Source: Smithella sp. SCADC (GTDB lineage: Bacteria; Desulfobacterota; Syntrophia; Syntrophales; Smithellaceae). Taken from it: a stretch of 41,878 nucleotides of DNA. Below the pieces are notes generated by a model that saw nothing but the letters and a program-made list of their open reading frames with translations, was not told where the DNA came from and searched no databases. The position numbers and the translations under genes are program-made. How positions within the stretch are numbered: the first letter of the stretch is position 1; each line of letters begins with the position of its first letter. Positions 1 through 9,667 of the stretch are shown in pieces. Location of the stretch: NCBI GenBank assembly GCA_000747625.2, contig JQDQ01000226.1:1-41878 (forward strand). Direction: 5' to 3'.

Positions 1-127
1 TTTTGACGAGTCCATCAATTTTTTACCTGAGTGAAAATTTCTGATAATTTTTTCTGGATTTCCGCCTTCGCGAGAATGGCACCATTATACCAGCCAGTTC
101 CTTTCGATAACCTAGAATTCAATGTTC

Positions 128-1450
128 TCAGCGAATTATACCTTTCGCGGCGATAATGCCGGATATGGCCGCGCCTAAAATGCCACGACTCTTGCCGGTA
201 CCGTCACCGGCAACAAATACACCTTTAATGTTCGTTTCAAGATAACGGTCAGTCGGGAAATGTGTGTCGAAAAACTTTATCTCCGGCGCGTACATCAATG
301 TTGACGGATGAAGAATTCCCGGAATTATCTTATCCAGTGATTTGAGCGATTCCCATAAATTATCCATGATACGCGCAGGCATGGCCAATGTAATGTCACC
401 AGGAGTTGCGTTGCAGGTTGCCTTGCAGGCCTCAAAATGGCGAATTGTGCTGTTGAACGTTGCCACCGAACTTCTTCTCCCCTCCCGGAAATCACCTACC
501 CGTTGGACAAGAGGTTTCCCACCACCCAGCAGAAAGAATTGTCTGGCAATTCTCTGCCCGAATTCTGTTGTATCGGAATAAGGTTTGGTCAAAGCAACTG
601 TGTTGAGTAACGCAAAATTCGTGTTCTTGGTCTTTTTACCGAAAAGGGCATCGCCATTAATCAATTTGAATTCGCCGTAATTTTCTATACGCACCCTTCC
701 GCCGGGATTGGTGCAGAATGTTCTGACTCTATCACTGTGGCGCCCTGTTTTAAAAATAAATTTGGGATCATAAACAATATCGGTAATAAAGTTGTAAAAT
801 ATTCTGTTAAGTTCCAGACGAATTCCCACATCAATCGGACCATAATTATTGTTGATGTTCATTTTCCTCGCAAGATCGCGAAACCAGTATGCACCGCCGC
901 GTCCCGGAGCGACAAGAATTATTCTCGCATGGTAGTGTATTTTTTTCTTATCGCAGCGACAGTCAATTCGGAATTTATTGTTATCTGGTTTTTCAATGGT
1001 CACGGCTTCCGTGTTCAGCAGTAAATCGGTTTTTTTTAGATAGCCGCGCAAATAATCTACCAAAGCCTTGCCGTTATCGCTACCCCAGTGCCACTGCTCA
1101 GGCGCAATGAATTGCGCGCCATGCTCTGCCGCCATATCGGCAATCGTCTGAATATTTTTGGTATTTTCAATGAAGGTTACCTGACGGCAGTGCGGAAATC
1201 CGATAAATATTTTTTTGATTTCCTGCATTATTTTTTCCGTTATTTCGCGGTCAATTTGCAGTTCATTAATATCCAGACCGATGCGATAATCAAAATTCAG
1301 TTTACCGTCATTGAGTAATCCACCGGCGGGATACGAATTACGATCAATAATGGCAATTTTATCCATTCCCAGTTTTTCCAACCATATCGCTGCGAAAATT
1401 CCTGCCGGACCGGAACCGATAATCAGAACGTTGTAGTTTTTTTGTGCCAT
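128..1450 (-). CDS. FAD-dependent dehydrogenase/oxidoreductase (COG2509-like)
   Basis: 440-aa ORF; N-terminal dinucleotide-binding motif VLIIGSGPAGIFAAIWLE and C-terminal GVFVAGDGTGKSRGILGAAISG. Confidence 0.85.
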   Translation of the reverse strand: MAQKNYNVLIIGSGPAGIFAAIWLEKLGMDKIAIIDRNSYPAGGLLNDGKLNFDYRIGLDINELQIDREITEKIMQEIKKIFIGFPHCRQVTFIENTKNIQTIADMAAEHGAQFIAPEQWHWGSDNGKALVDYLRGYLKKTDLLLNTEAVTIEKPDNNKFRIDCRCDKKKIHYHARIILVAPGRGGAYWFRDLARKMNINNNYGPIDVGIRLELNRIFYNFITDIVYDPKFIFKTGRHSDRVRTFCTNPGGRVRIENYGEFKLINGDALFGKKTKNTNFALLNTVALTKPYSDTTEFGQRIARQFFLLGGGKPLVQRVGDFREGRRSSVATFNSTIRHFEACKATCNATPGDITLAMPARIMDNLWESLKSLDKIIPGILHPSTLMYAPEIKFFDTHFPTDRYLETNIKGVFVAGDGTGKSRGILGAAISGIIAAKGIIR

Positions 1451-1502
1451 CTTTTGCTACCTATAACTGGATTCATATTTAACGGGATAAATACCGCTTC
1501 TG

Positions 1503-2207
1503 TTACCGTCCGGTTAATCCCTCTTCTGCGAAACTAAAAAATGTATTATCGCCAATAATGATATGATCCAGAACTTTAATGTCCATGAGTTTTCCAGCGG
1601 CTATTAATTCCTGTGTGAACTTTTTATCTTCCGGGCTGGGCGCAATATTGGCGCTGGGGTGATTATGGACGCAGATAATTGCCGCAGCAAATTTTTGTAA
1701 AGCCGCGTGAATGATTTCCCGTACAATGGGCATTGCATGATTAACCGTACCAACTGCAGTATCGCTAATTTCGATGATTCGATTGTTGTTATTGAGATAG
1801 AAAACTTTAAATAATTCTGTTTTGAGGTCACGCATTTGCGGCATGATTATGTCAACAATATCCCGAGCGGACGAAATCTTTTGTTTGGAACCGTTGACTT
1901 CGACTTCACGAAAGCGCCTGCCGATTTCCAGTGCGGCCTGGATTTGCGCGATTTTGGCGGGACCGAGACCTTTGAATTCTTTCCACTGACGCATATCGGT
2001 ATGGCTCATGTTGCGAAAGGTGCCGAATTTGTCAATAATCCGTCGTGCCAGATCAATGGCACTTTCACCCTTTATTCCCGTTCGCAAAAGAATTGCCAGC
2101 AGCTCGGAGTTGCTCAATATTCCCGCGCCTTTTTTTAGTAATTTTTCCCTCGGCCGGTCATCCTGCGGCCATGAGTTGATGCCGGTTTTTTTGTTTGGCT
2201 CGGACAT
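1503..2207 (-). CDS. radC: RadC family JAB-domain DNA repair protein
   Basis: HxHxSxx(7)D-type metal motif VHNHPSANIAPSPEDKKFT; N-terminal HhH region GPAKIAQIQAALEIGRR. Confidence 0.93.
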   Translation of the reverse strand: MSEPNKKTGINSWPQDDRPREKLLKKGAGILSNSELLAILLRTGIKGESAIDLARRIIDKFGTFRNMSHTDMRQWKEFKGLGPAKIAQIQAALEIGRRFREVEVNGSKQKISSARDIVDIIMPQMRDLKTELFKVFYLNNNNRIIEISDTAVGTVNHAMPIVREIIHAALQKFAAAIICVHNHPSANIAPSPEDKKFTQELIAAGKLMDIKVLDHIIIGDNTFFSFAEEGLTGR

Positions 2208-2508
2208 ATTTTAAACCTGATAAAGTTAGGAAGCGTTTTAGCCGATTATTCAGATATCACTTTAATATCCCTGATTTTAAATCCCACGGCGTTTTGCGCG
2301 TGGGATAATTTGACCATTACGTTCAGCGCAATCTGTTTCCGAAGCATGGATCTCATTATATTTCTCTCTGGCAGAAGCATCTTCAATATGTGGTGAATAT
2401 ACAAAGTAAAAAAATATTAATCAAGGTATATAATTCACCGGATTGGGGACTTGCTTTTTTATCTTAATCTTGCTATCAAAATTCAGCTATAAAAATCGGG
2501 CAGCAATT

Positions 2509-3735
2509 ATGAATAATTATTTACTCATCTTCATTTTAGGTCTGGCAATAATAGCAACTATCAGTCTTGTGTACTCGATATGGCACGGCCGCAAGGATGA
2601 GCAAAAAATGATCAGCATTATCCATGGCTCTCCTATTCCCACTTTTGTTTTATCCAGGGATCATAAAATAATCTACTGGAACAGAGCTCTACAGGCGCTA
2701 AGCAATATCAAACCCAGTGATGTTCTCGGCACAGATCGACAATGGAAAGCTTTTTACAAAGATAAACGGCCCTGTCTTGCTGATCTGATTTTGGATGGAG
2801 AAATAGATCAAAATGCTAAATTATACTCTGGAAAAGTAACCAAATCAAAACTACTGGAAGATGCCTATGAAGTATCGCAATTTTTCCCCGATATGGGTGA
2901 AAAAGGGAAATGGTTTCGAATCACTGCGGCAGGACTGAAAGATTCCAACAATAATTTATTCGGCGCCATGGAAACGCTGGAAGATATTACCGAACAAAAA
3001 GCGGCACAGGATGAACTTTTGCAAAGAACCAAATTGGAGTCACTGGGAACATTCGCCGGCGGCGTAGCGAAAGATTTTGACAGCCTTCTCTCCGCAATTT
3101 TGCGTAATGTTTTTCTGGCCAAAATATCCGCTACTGATGAAGATAAAATCATAGAAGACGGGCTGGCGGTGGCGGAACGGGCTGGCCTGCAAGCTAAACA
3201 ACTGGCTCACCAGCTTAGCATGTTCGCTCAGGGCGGTTATCAGGTTCACAAAATGGAGCAGATGGAACCTCTTTTGAAAGAAGCCGCTCAAAATATTTTT
3301 AAAGATCCCGGTATCAAATGCAACATCTATATACCCGAAGAACTGTGGCAATGTGAAATCGATGCGAAACAGATCAGGCAGGTGTTCGAAAATGTTTTAA
3401 TCAATGCGAAGGAGGCCATGCCCAACGGCGGTGCTGTGGATCTTATCGCAGAAAACACAACAATCGGAACGAACATAAAGTCTTTGAAAAAAGGAAGTTA
3501 TGTCAGAATTACAATTAAAGATTACGGAGAGGGAATTCCACCGGAACATCTTTCCAGGATATTTGATCCTTATTTTACGACAAAAAAGAAGGGCCGGGGT
3601 GGCCTGGGCCTGGGACTGGCTATCAGCGATTCCATAATTAAATACCATAGTGGATTGATTTCAGTAGAATCCTCTGTTGGCTTAGGAACAACATTTTCAA
3701 TTTATCTGCCTGCAACACCGAAAAACGAATCATAA
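2509..3735 (+). CDS. Membrane-anchored PAS-domain histidine-kinase-like protein with degenerate H-box
   Basis: ORF track starts at 2443 (TTG); ATG at 2509 gives a TM segment NNYLLIFILGLAIIATISLVYSIW, then PAS, an H-box-like KLESLGTFAGGVAKDFDSLL, and an HATPase with N box (NVLINAKEAMPNGG), DYGEGIP and GLGLGLAI. Confidence 0.88.
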   Translation: MNNYLLIFILGLAIIATISLVYSIWHGRKDEQKMISIIHGSPIPTFVLSRDHKIIYWNRALQALSNIKPSDVLGTDRQWKAFYKDKRPCLADLILDGEIDQNAKLYSGKVTKSKLLEDAYEVSQFFPDMGEKGKWFRITAAGLKDSNNNLFGAMETLEDITEQKAAQDELLQRTKLESLGTFAGGVAKDFDSLLSAILRNVFLAKISATDEDKIIEDGLAVAERAGLQAKQLAHQLSMFAQGGYQVHKMEQMEPLLKEAAQNIFKDPGIKCNIYIPEELWQCEIDAKQIRQVFENVLINAKEAMPNGGAVDLIAENTTIGTNIKSLKKGSYVRITIKDYGEGIPPEHLSRIFDPYFTTKKKGRGGLGLGLAISDSIIKYHSGLISVESSVGLGTTFSIYLPATPKNES

Positions 3736-3797
3736 GCAAATAGTCACAACCATATTTTTACGCCTTCTCATTTTTTCTATTGACATATTTTTTTAGC

Positions 3798-3826
3798 TAG
3801 ACATGAACTTGATTTAAATTTATACT
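3798..3826 (+). promoter_or_regulatory. Candidate sigma70-type promoter for the DsbC-like gene
   Basis: TAGACA - N17 - TATACT, about 30 bp upstream of the ATG at 3856. Confidence 0.4.
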
Positions 3827-3855
3827 GCGACACATTTTTTTGAAGGAGGCAAACG

Positions 3856-4554
3856 GTGAAAAAACTAACGGCAACGCTTTTGTGTGTTCTATTCCTGTTT
3901 CCACTTTGTGTGTTTGCGGCAGACACACCTGTAGCAGATAAATTTAAGAAAAGTTTCCCCAAAAATAATTTTGAAAGCATAACACCCACAATTATTAAAG
4001 GATTGTATGAAGTCTATAACGGCAGCCAGATATACTACTATATGCCGAAAGACGATTTAATTTTTTATGGCAATTTGATTACAAAAGACGGGAAAAATCT
4101 GACCAGGGAAAGTAATGCAAAAAAAATGGCGCAAAAAATGGCTAAAATGCCTTTGGACAGCGCTCTGAAAATTGGCAAGGGGAAAACGGCTGTTGTGGAA
4201 TTTATGGATCCCAACTGCCACCACTGCCGCCTGGCTTACAAATTCTTTTCTCAACGACAGGACGTTACTCTGTATGTTTTCTTTTTCCCGCTGTCTAAGG
4301 AATCGGCAGACAAAATTAAACACATTCTATGTTCAAAGGATGTATTAAAGACTTACGACGATGTCATGAACGGTAAGTATGACAACAATGCCCAACTTAC
4401 TTTATGTACAGATAAAAAAGTTGATGAAACCGTTAAAACTCACATGCGGCTTGTTTCGCAAATGGGACTCAGAGGAACACCTTTGTTTTATATCAAAGGC
4501 CAGGTAGTTGATGGATTTGAACTTCCCGCGATTGAAAAACTCCTGAAAGAATAA
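3856..4554 (+). CDS. DsbC/DsbG-like periplasmic thiol:disulfide interchange protein
   Basis: Signal peptide MKKLTATLLCVLFLFPLCVFAA; thioredoxin-fold motif VVEFMDPNCHHCRLAYKFF; cis-Pro region LRGTPLFYIKGQVVDGF; SD GGAGG upstream. Confidence 0.85.
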   Translation: MKKLTATLLCVLFLFPLCVFAADTPVADKFKKSFPKNNFESITPTIIKGLYEVYNGSQIYYYMPKDDLIFYGNLITKDGKNLTRESNAKKMAQKMAKMPLDSALKIGKGKTAVVEFMDPNCHHCRLAYKFFSQRQDVTLYVFFFPLSKESADKIKHILCSKDVLKTYDDVMNGKYDNNAQLTLCTDKKVDETVKTHMRLVSQMGLRGTPLFYIKGQVVDGFELPAIEKLLKE

Positions 4555-4580
4555 GCGTGACATAATAAAAATATTGGCAG

Positions 4581-4605
4581 CCGTTCTTCTTTAAAGGAAG
4601 AGCGG
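4581..4605. terminator. Bidirectional terminator-like hairpin between convergent genes
   Basis: CCGTTCTTC...GAAGAGCGG (9-bp stem with one G-T pair) between the DsbC-like gene (+) and metG (-). Confidence 0.5.
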
Positions 4606-6504
4606 TTACCGTATTTTCCCACCGGTTTTTGGTTCGCGGTCGAACGTCAGAATAGTCAGACCGTTATCCGTATCGGTAGCCAAAAGCATACCGTAAGATT
4701 CTACTCCCATTAATTTCGCCGGTTTTAAATTGGCAACAATTACTACTTTCTTGCCGATTAAATCCGCCGGAGTGTAATCCTTGGCGATGCCGGCAACAAT
4801 TGTCCGCTCTTCACCGATATCGACTTTAAGTTTGATAAGTTTATTGGACTTGGGAACAGCCTCCGCTGCCAGTATTTTACCCACGCGCAAATCAACTTTG
4901 GCGAATTCCTCGTAGTCAATTTCCGGTTTCAAATTAATAACGGCTGTTTTTTTCTCCGGAGTTTTGTTTTCCTTTTCCTGCACAATGCGAGGGAAAAGCG
5001 ATTCGCCCCGGATTAATGGACTCCCCGCCTTTAACGTATCGTCTTTCTTTATGTCGGCCAGATTCATATTTTTAGCGTTATCAGCTCCAATCTGCTGCAA
5101 AATTTTCTCCGCGGTTTGCGGCATAAAAGGCGTGAGCAAAATAGCTATTGCCCGCAAGGCCTCAAGTAAATTATAAATAATCGCCTTTAATTTTTCCTTG
5201 TTCGCAGGGTCTTTTCCCAAAGTCCACGGCTCATTTTCGACAATGTATTTGTTAGTAACATTGATAAATTCCCAGATAGCAATCAAGGCTTTATGCAGAG
5301 ACATGTCTTTAAAACTGGATTCGACTTCAGTAACCGCTTTCAGGGCAGCTTCGTGCAGCGCTAAATCTTTCTTTTGGGGATTGATTTCCGGCACCTTGCC
5401 ATCACAATACTTGACGGCCATGGTAATGGTGCGGCTGACCAGATTGCCCAGATCATTGGCCAAATCGGAATTTAACCGCTGGACAAAAGCTTCTTCAGAG
5501 AAATTGGAATCCAGCCCGAAAACCATATCCCTCAAAAGAAAATAACGGAAAGCATCCAAACCGTATTTATCTTTCAAATCAAGCGGTCGGACAATATTGC
5601 CCAGACTTTTTGACATTTTGCTTTGATCTAAATTCCAATAACCATGCACATTCAGGTGTTGAAAAGGTTCAATGCCGGCCGCCTTGAGCATTGTCGGCCA
5701 GTAAATGCCGTGCGGCTTTAAAATATCTTTCGCAATAAGATGCTCGGCCGCAGGCCAGAATGTTTTAAATTTTTCTCCATCAGGATAATCCAGAGCGGTA
5801 ACGTAATTAATTAACGCGTCAAACCAGACATAAGTTACATAGTTTTCATCAAACGGCAGAGTGATGCCCCATTCCAACCGGGATTTGGGACGTGATATGC
5901 AAAGGTCTTCCAGAGGATCGCGCAAAAAAGCCAGCGCTTCATTTTTGTATCTTTCCGGCCTTATAAAATCAGGATTCTTCTTAATATGATCAATGAGCCA
6001 ATCCTGATATTTGCTCATACGGAAGAAGTAATTGCTTTCTTTGCGGTACTCCGGCTTCGTTTGATGATCGGGACATTTCCCATCTACCAACTCTTTTTCC
6101 ATATAAAATCGCTCGCAGCCCACGCAATAATGTCCTTCGTAACTGCCGAAATAAATATCACCGGAATCGTAAACTTTCTGCAAAATGTAACGCACTGTTT
6201 CTATATGGTTGGAATCGGTTGTCCTGATGAAATAATCATTGGTAATGGCAAGTTTCGGGCACAAATCGCGAAACTGCGCGCTGATTTTGTCCGCGTATTC
6301 TTGAGGAGTTACTCCGGCCCTCTGCGCTGCTTCAGCGATTTTATCACCGTGTTCATCAGTGCCGGTAACAAAAAAAGTATTCACGCCGGTCATGCGATGA
6401 TATCTGGCCAGGACATCGGCGACAATTGTCGTATAAGCATGCCCTATATGTGGCGAAGCGTTAACGTAATAAATCGGTGTTGTTATATAAAATGATTTTG
6501 ACAT
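4606..6504 (-). CDS. metG: Methionyl-tRNA synthetase with C-terminal tRNA-binding domain
   Basis: HIGH-type PHIGHAY, KMSKS, Zn-binding CVGC...CPDH, C-terminal DLRVGKILAAEAVPKSNKL. Confidence 0.97.
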   Translation of the reverse strand: MSKSFYITTPIYYVNASPHIGHAYTTIVADVLARYHRMTGVNTFFVTGTDEHGDKIAEAAQRAGVTPQEYADKISAQFRDLCPKLAITNDYFIRTTDSNHIETVRYILQKVYDSGDIYFGSYEGHYCVGCERFYMEKELVDGKCPDHQTKPEYRKESNYFFRMSKYQDWLIDHIKKNPDFIRPERYKNEALAFLRDPLEDLCISRPKSRLEWGITLPFDENYVTYVWFDALINYVTALDYPDGEKFKTFWPAAEHLIAKDILKPHGIYWPTMLKAAGIEPFQHLNVHGYWNLDQSKMSKSLGNIVRPLDLKDKYGLDAFRYFLLRDMVFGLDSNFSEEAFVQRLNSDLANDLGNLVSRTITMAVKYCDGKVPEINPQKKDLALHEAALKAVTEVESSFKDMSLHKALIAIWEFINVTNKYIVENEPWTLGKDPANKEKLKAIIYNLLEALRAIAILLTPFMPQTAEKILQQIGADNAKNMNLADIKKDDTLKAGSPLIRGESLFPRIVQEKENKTPEKKTAVINLKPEIDYEEFAKVDLRVGKILAAEAVPKSNKLIKLKVDIGEERTIVAGIAKDYTPADLIGKKVVIVANLKPAKLMGVESYGMLLATDTDNGLTILTFDREPKTGGKIR

Positions 6505-6533
6505 ATTAAAAGCATCCCTATCTCTATTACTAA

Positions 6534-7283
6534 TTATTGAAAATTGTCGAACTCATCCATTTTTTCCAAATCCATTGTTTGCTTGTCTTCCGGCGCGTTA
6601 TTACAGTTAGCCTTAACAGCTTTAGGGCATTTTTTTTGCCCGGCGTATCCTTCATGTTCGAAAGCCAGACAGCACATCAAGCGGCCGCACAATCCGGAAA
6701 TCTTTTCCGGATTAAGCGACATGCTCTGTTCTTTAGCCATTTTTACGGTAACTCTCTCCAGATTCTGCAATATACCCGCACAACAAACCATCCGGCCGCA
6801 AATGGCAATACCTTTTGTAATGCGTGTTTCCTGGCGGGCGCCAATCTGCTTTAGCTCTATCCGTATCTTGAATCTTTGGACGAGGTCTTTGACCAAGTCA
6901 CGGAAATCAACTCTATTTCCCGAGGTAAAATAAAAAATGATTTTACTCTTTTCGAAAAGGCAATCCACATCAATCAATTTCATGGAAAGCCCTCTTTTTT
7001 GAATTTTTTCTAAACAAAACTTGCGGGCCTCTTCTTCCAGTTTATCGTTCTCTTCTTTACGCTGCAGGTCTTCCGCTGTCACTTTGCGGACTACTTTCTT
7101 AAGATTTACCGGAGCTTCCGACAACGGACATCTTTTTACATCAGCGGCTACTACTCCCAGCGCCAGACCATTATCAGTATTAACAATAACCTGATCTTTT
7201 TTATGAAGAATAAGATCGGCAGAGTTAAAATTATATATTCTGCCCTCTTCCTTAAATTTAACTCCGATAATATTTATAAGCAA
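6534..7283 (-). CDS. PSP1/RicT (YaaT)-like protein
   Basis: PSP1 motifs RIELKQIGARQETRITKGIAICGRMVCCAGIL and KISGLCGRLMCCLAFE; adjacent to holB/tmk. Confidence 0.9.
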   Translation of the reverse strand: MLINIIGVKFKEEGRIYNFNSADLILHKKDQVIVNTDNGLALGVVAADVKRCPLSEAPVNLKKVVRKVTAEDLQRKEENDKLEEEARKFCLEKIQKRGLSMKLIDVDCLFEKSKIIFYFTSGNRVDFRDLVKDLVQRFKIRIELKQIGARQETRITKGIAICGRMVCCAGILQNLERVTVKMAKEQSMSLNPEKISGLCGRLMCCLAFEHEGYAGQKKCPKAVKANCNNAPEDKQTMDLEKMDEFDNFQ

Positions 7284-7304
7284 TTTTCACCCTGCCTGTT
7301 ATTT

Positions 7305-8285
7305 TTAATAATTTAACTTAAATGCCATTGCTTCCAATGTCAATGATTTGTTGACGTTTAGCTCGATTGTCTGCCCTGCCTGCTCCACCAGAGCAATATT
7401 CTGAAGAATTTGCGCCCCGGATAAATGCTCGGCTTGACTGGAAATAAAAGAAGAATTGTCCCGGTTAATCAACATGTCGCTCTTTTGGGTTTCTTTATAA
7501 ATTAAAACATCCCTGAAAAACGTTTTAAGAATATTCAGCCCTTCTTTGATTTCCTTTTTCCCCTGCCCCAAAAAAGATGCGAAATTAATTAAGCTGAAAG
7601 GATCATCTTTACGTGTGGTGGAAAGCAATTCCAGGAGTTCTGTCCGATAGATAACTATATCATCTTTATTCAATTCTATCGCACGACCCAGCGAACCACC
7701 GGATAAAACAGCCAAAAGCAAAGCTTCTTGATTGTCCATGCCCATCCGGTCGACAAGAAATTTCGCCACTATATCAAAACGCAAAGGGTTAAAACGAACG
7801 TGCTGACAACGCGAAATGATCGTCGGTAACATTGAGTAAGGCCGGGATGTAACCAAAATCAATCTATTAGAGGGAGATGGTTCTTCCAGTATTTTTAAAA
7901 GTGCATTGGCTGCCTGATCGTTCATTTTATCGGCATCATCAACAATAAACACTCGCTGATTTGCTTCCAGCGGCTTACATTTCATCTGCTCCTGAATTTC
8001 GCGAATGGCATCAATGCGAATGAATTGACCATCGGCTTCGACGGAAAAGACATCGGGATGACTACGGCGCTGGATTTTTCTGCAGGAAGAACATTCGCCA
8101 CAGGAATCATGGAGAGTATTTTCTTTCTCGCAGTTGAGAGCTTTGGCAAATTCCAAAGCTAGAGTTTTCTTGCCCACTGCGGAAATACCGCTAAAAAGAT
8201 AAGCATGTCCTATTCGCTTTTGAGCTAAAGCTTTTCGGATAGTTTCTATTTTTTTTTCATGACCATATATATCGTGAAATGACAT
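7305..8285 (-). CDS. holB: DNA polymerase III subunit delta'
   Basis: AAA+ clamp-loader: GKKTLALEFAKALNC, Cys cluster CGECSSCRK, IVDDADKMNDQAANALLKILEEPS. Confidence 0.92.
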   Translation of the reverse strand: MSFHDIYGHEKKIETIRKALAQKRIGHAYLFSGISAVGKKTLALEFAKALNCEKENTLHDSCGECSSCRKIQRRSHPDVFSVEADGQFIRIDAIREIQEQMKCKPLEANQRVFIVDDADKMNDQAANALLKILEEPSPSNRLILVTSRPYSMLPTIISRCQHVRFNPLRFDIVAKFLVDRMGMDNQEALLLAVLSGGSLGRAIELNKDDIVIYRTELLELLSTTRKDDPFSLINFASFLGQGKKEIKEGLNILKTFFRDVLIYKETQKSDMLINRDNSSFISSQAEHLSGAQILQNIALVEQAGQTIELNVNKSLTLEAMAFKLNY

Positions 8286-8306
8286 AATTAAATGGTACTT
8301 TTAAAA

Positions 8307-8954
8307 TCAATCTTGCAGATTTATGAAATTATTAATATACGTGCGCACATCTTTTTGAATCGTTTCAACATCGCGGTTCGCATCAATCAAGCGAAATCGA
8401 TCCGGATCATTTTTCAAAATATTGAGATAACCTTCCCGAATCCTTCTATGAAAATCCATGTTTTCTTTTTCAAATCTATCGATGGAAGAAGATTCCTTGA
8501 GGTTATCATTGCGCTTATTTGCTCTTTGCAATCCAATTTCAACAGGCAAATCGAAGAGTAAGGTCAAATCCGGTTTTAAAAGCATCGACGAATAATCGTT
8601 GATTAACTTGATAAATTTGTTATCAAGGCCCCGGCCGGCACCCTGATAGGCATAAGTGGCATCGGAAAAACGGTCGCACAAAACCACTTTGTTTTGTTTT
8701 ATTGCGGGCATGATTATCTCCCGGACATGTTGGGATCGCGCCGCGCAAAACAAAAACATCTCCGTCTCCGCGCACATATTATTATGTTCCCTGTTAAAAA
8801 GGATACTCCCGATTTTCCGGCCGATGCCGGTCCCGGATGGTTCCGCAGTTACAATAAGACACACGTTCCTCCGGCTTAAATATTCGGCAACAAGCTTTAT
8901 TTGAGTTGACTTTCCCGAACCTTCAATGCCTTCAAACGTTATTAATTTTTTCAC
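8307..8954 (-). CDS. tmk: Thymidylate kinase
   Basis: P-loop FEGIEGSGKSTQIKL, CDRFSDATYAYQGAGRG. Confidence 0.95.
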   Translation of the reverse strand: MKKLITFEGIEGSGKSTQIKLVAEYLSRRNVCLIVTAEPSGTGIGRKIGSILFNREHNNMCAETEMFLFCAARSQHVREIIMPAIKQNKVVLCDRFSDATYAYQGAGRGLDNKFIKLINDYSSMLLKPDLTLLFDLPVEIGLQRANKRNDNLKESSSIDRFEKENMDFHRRIREGYLNILKNDPDRFRLIDANRDVETIQKDVRTYINNFINLQD

Positions 8955-9133
8955 TGGCTACCTCTCGCGCCTGATCTTGTAAAAATTACTACATATTGCC
9001 TGAAATGCACAACTCGAATTTTTGTTAAAATATTAAGACGTACTTAGCGGCAAGTAAAAGTGGTATGTAAATAAGGCCTCCCTGAAGCAGGAGCCGGGGA
9101 ATTCCCGAGTCGCGGGATTAAAAAGGAGAAACC

Positions 9134-9167
9134 GGGAATATATCCTTCTAAATATGGATCTATTCCC
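9134..9167 (-). terminator. Terminator-like stem-loop downstream of the ferredoxin gene
   Basis: GGGAATATATCC - 10 nt - GGATCTATTCCC (12-bp stem, one mismatch), about 20 bp past the ferredoxin stop. Confidence 0.45.
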
Positions 9168-9189
9168 AGTTTCAAGTTTGCCAAATAAT

Positions 9190-9369
9190 CTATTTATTGT
9201 CCCCGGGTACAATTGCTTCCACCGGACATTGTTCGACACAAGTTCCGCAATCGTTACAAAGTTTAGCGTCAATAACATACTTATCTTCGCCTTCAGAAAT
9301 TGCCTCGGCAGGGCACTCGCTCTCACAAGAACCGCAAGCTATACATTCGTCGGTAATTACATAAGCCAT
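9190..9369 (-). CDS. 2[4Fe-4S] ferredoxin (59 aa)
   Basis: Translated by hand: MAYVITDECIACGSCESECPAEAISEGEDKYVIDAKLCNDCGTCVEQCPVEAIVPGDNK, with two CxxCxxCxxxCP motifs; absent from the supplied ORF track. Confidence 0.95.
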   Translation of the reverse strand: MAYVITDECIACGSCESECPAEAISEGEDKYVIDAKLCNDCGTCVEQCPVEAIVPGDNK

Positions 9370-9413
9370 AATTCTTAATACTCCTTTTATTAATAATTAT
9401 TTAAATAAAACAG

Positions 9414-9635
9414 TTAAACAGCTACAACTTCTTTGATTTCAGGAACTTGCGTTTTAATGACTTTTTCTATCCCCGCCTTCAAAGTCATTTGGGCCATGGG
9501 ACAACCATGACAAGCACCGGTTAACTTCACCTTTACTATTCCATCCGAACTGACATCTATGAGCTCCACATTCCCGCCATCGGCCTGTAGATTGGGTCGG
9601 ATAAGATCAAGAGCTTTTATTACCTTTTCTTTCAT
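9414..9635 (-). CDS. NifU C-terminal domain Fe-S scaffold protein
   Basis: IRPNLQADGGNVELIDVSSDGIVKVKLTGACHGCPMAQMTLKAGIEKVI; start moved to ATG at 9635 (MKEKVIKALDLIRP). Confidence 0.92.
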   Translation of the reverse strand: MKEKVIKALDLIRPNLQADGGNVELIDVSSDGIVKVKLTGACHGCPMAQMTLKAGIEKVIKTQVPEIKEVVAV

Positions 9636-9667
9636 ATAATTTCTCCCTAATCGGTTAATTTTGTTTT

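Noticed and set aside
60-100. Sequence resembling dispersed REP-like repeats (ATTCTCGCGAAGGCGGAAATCC on the minus strand)
   Set aside because: Degenerate and single; cannot be supported without genome-wide comparison.
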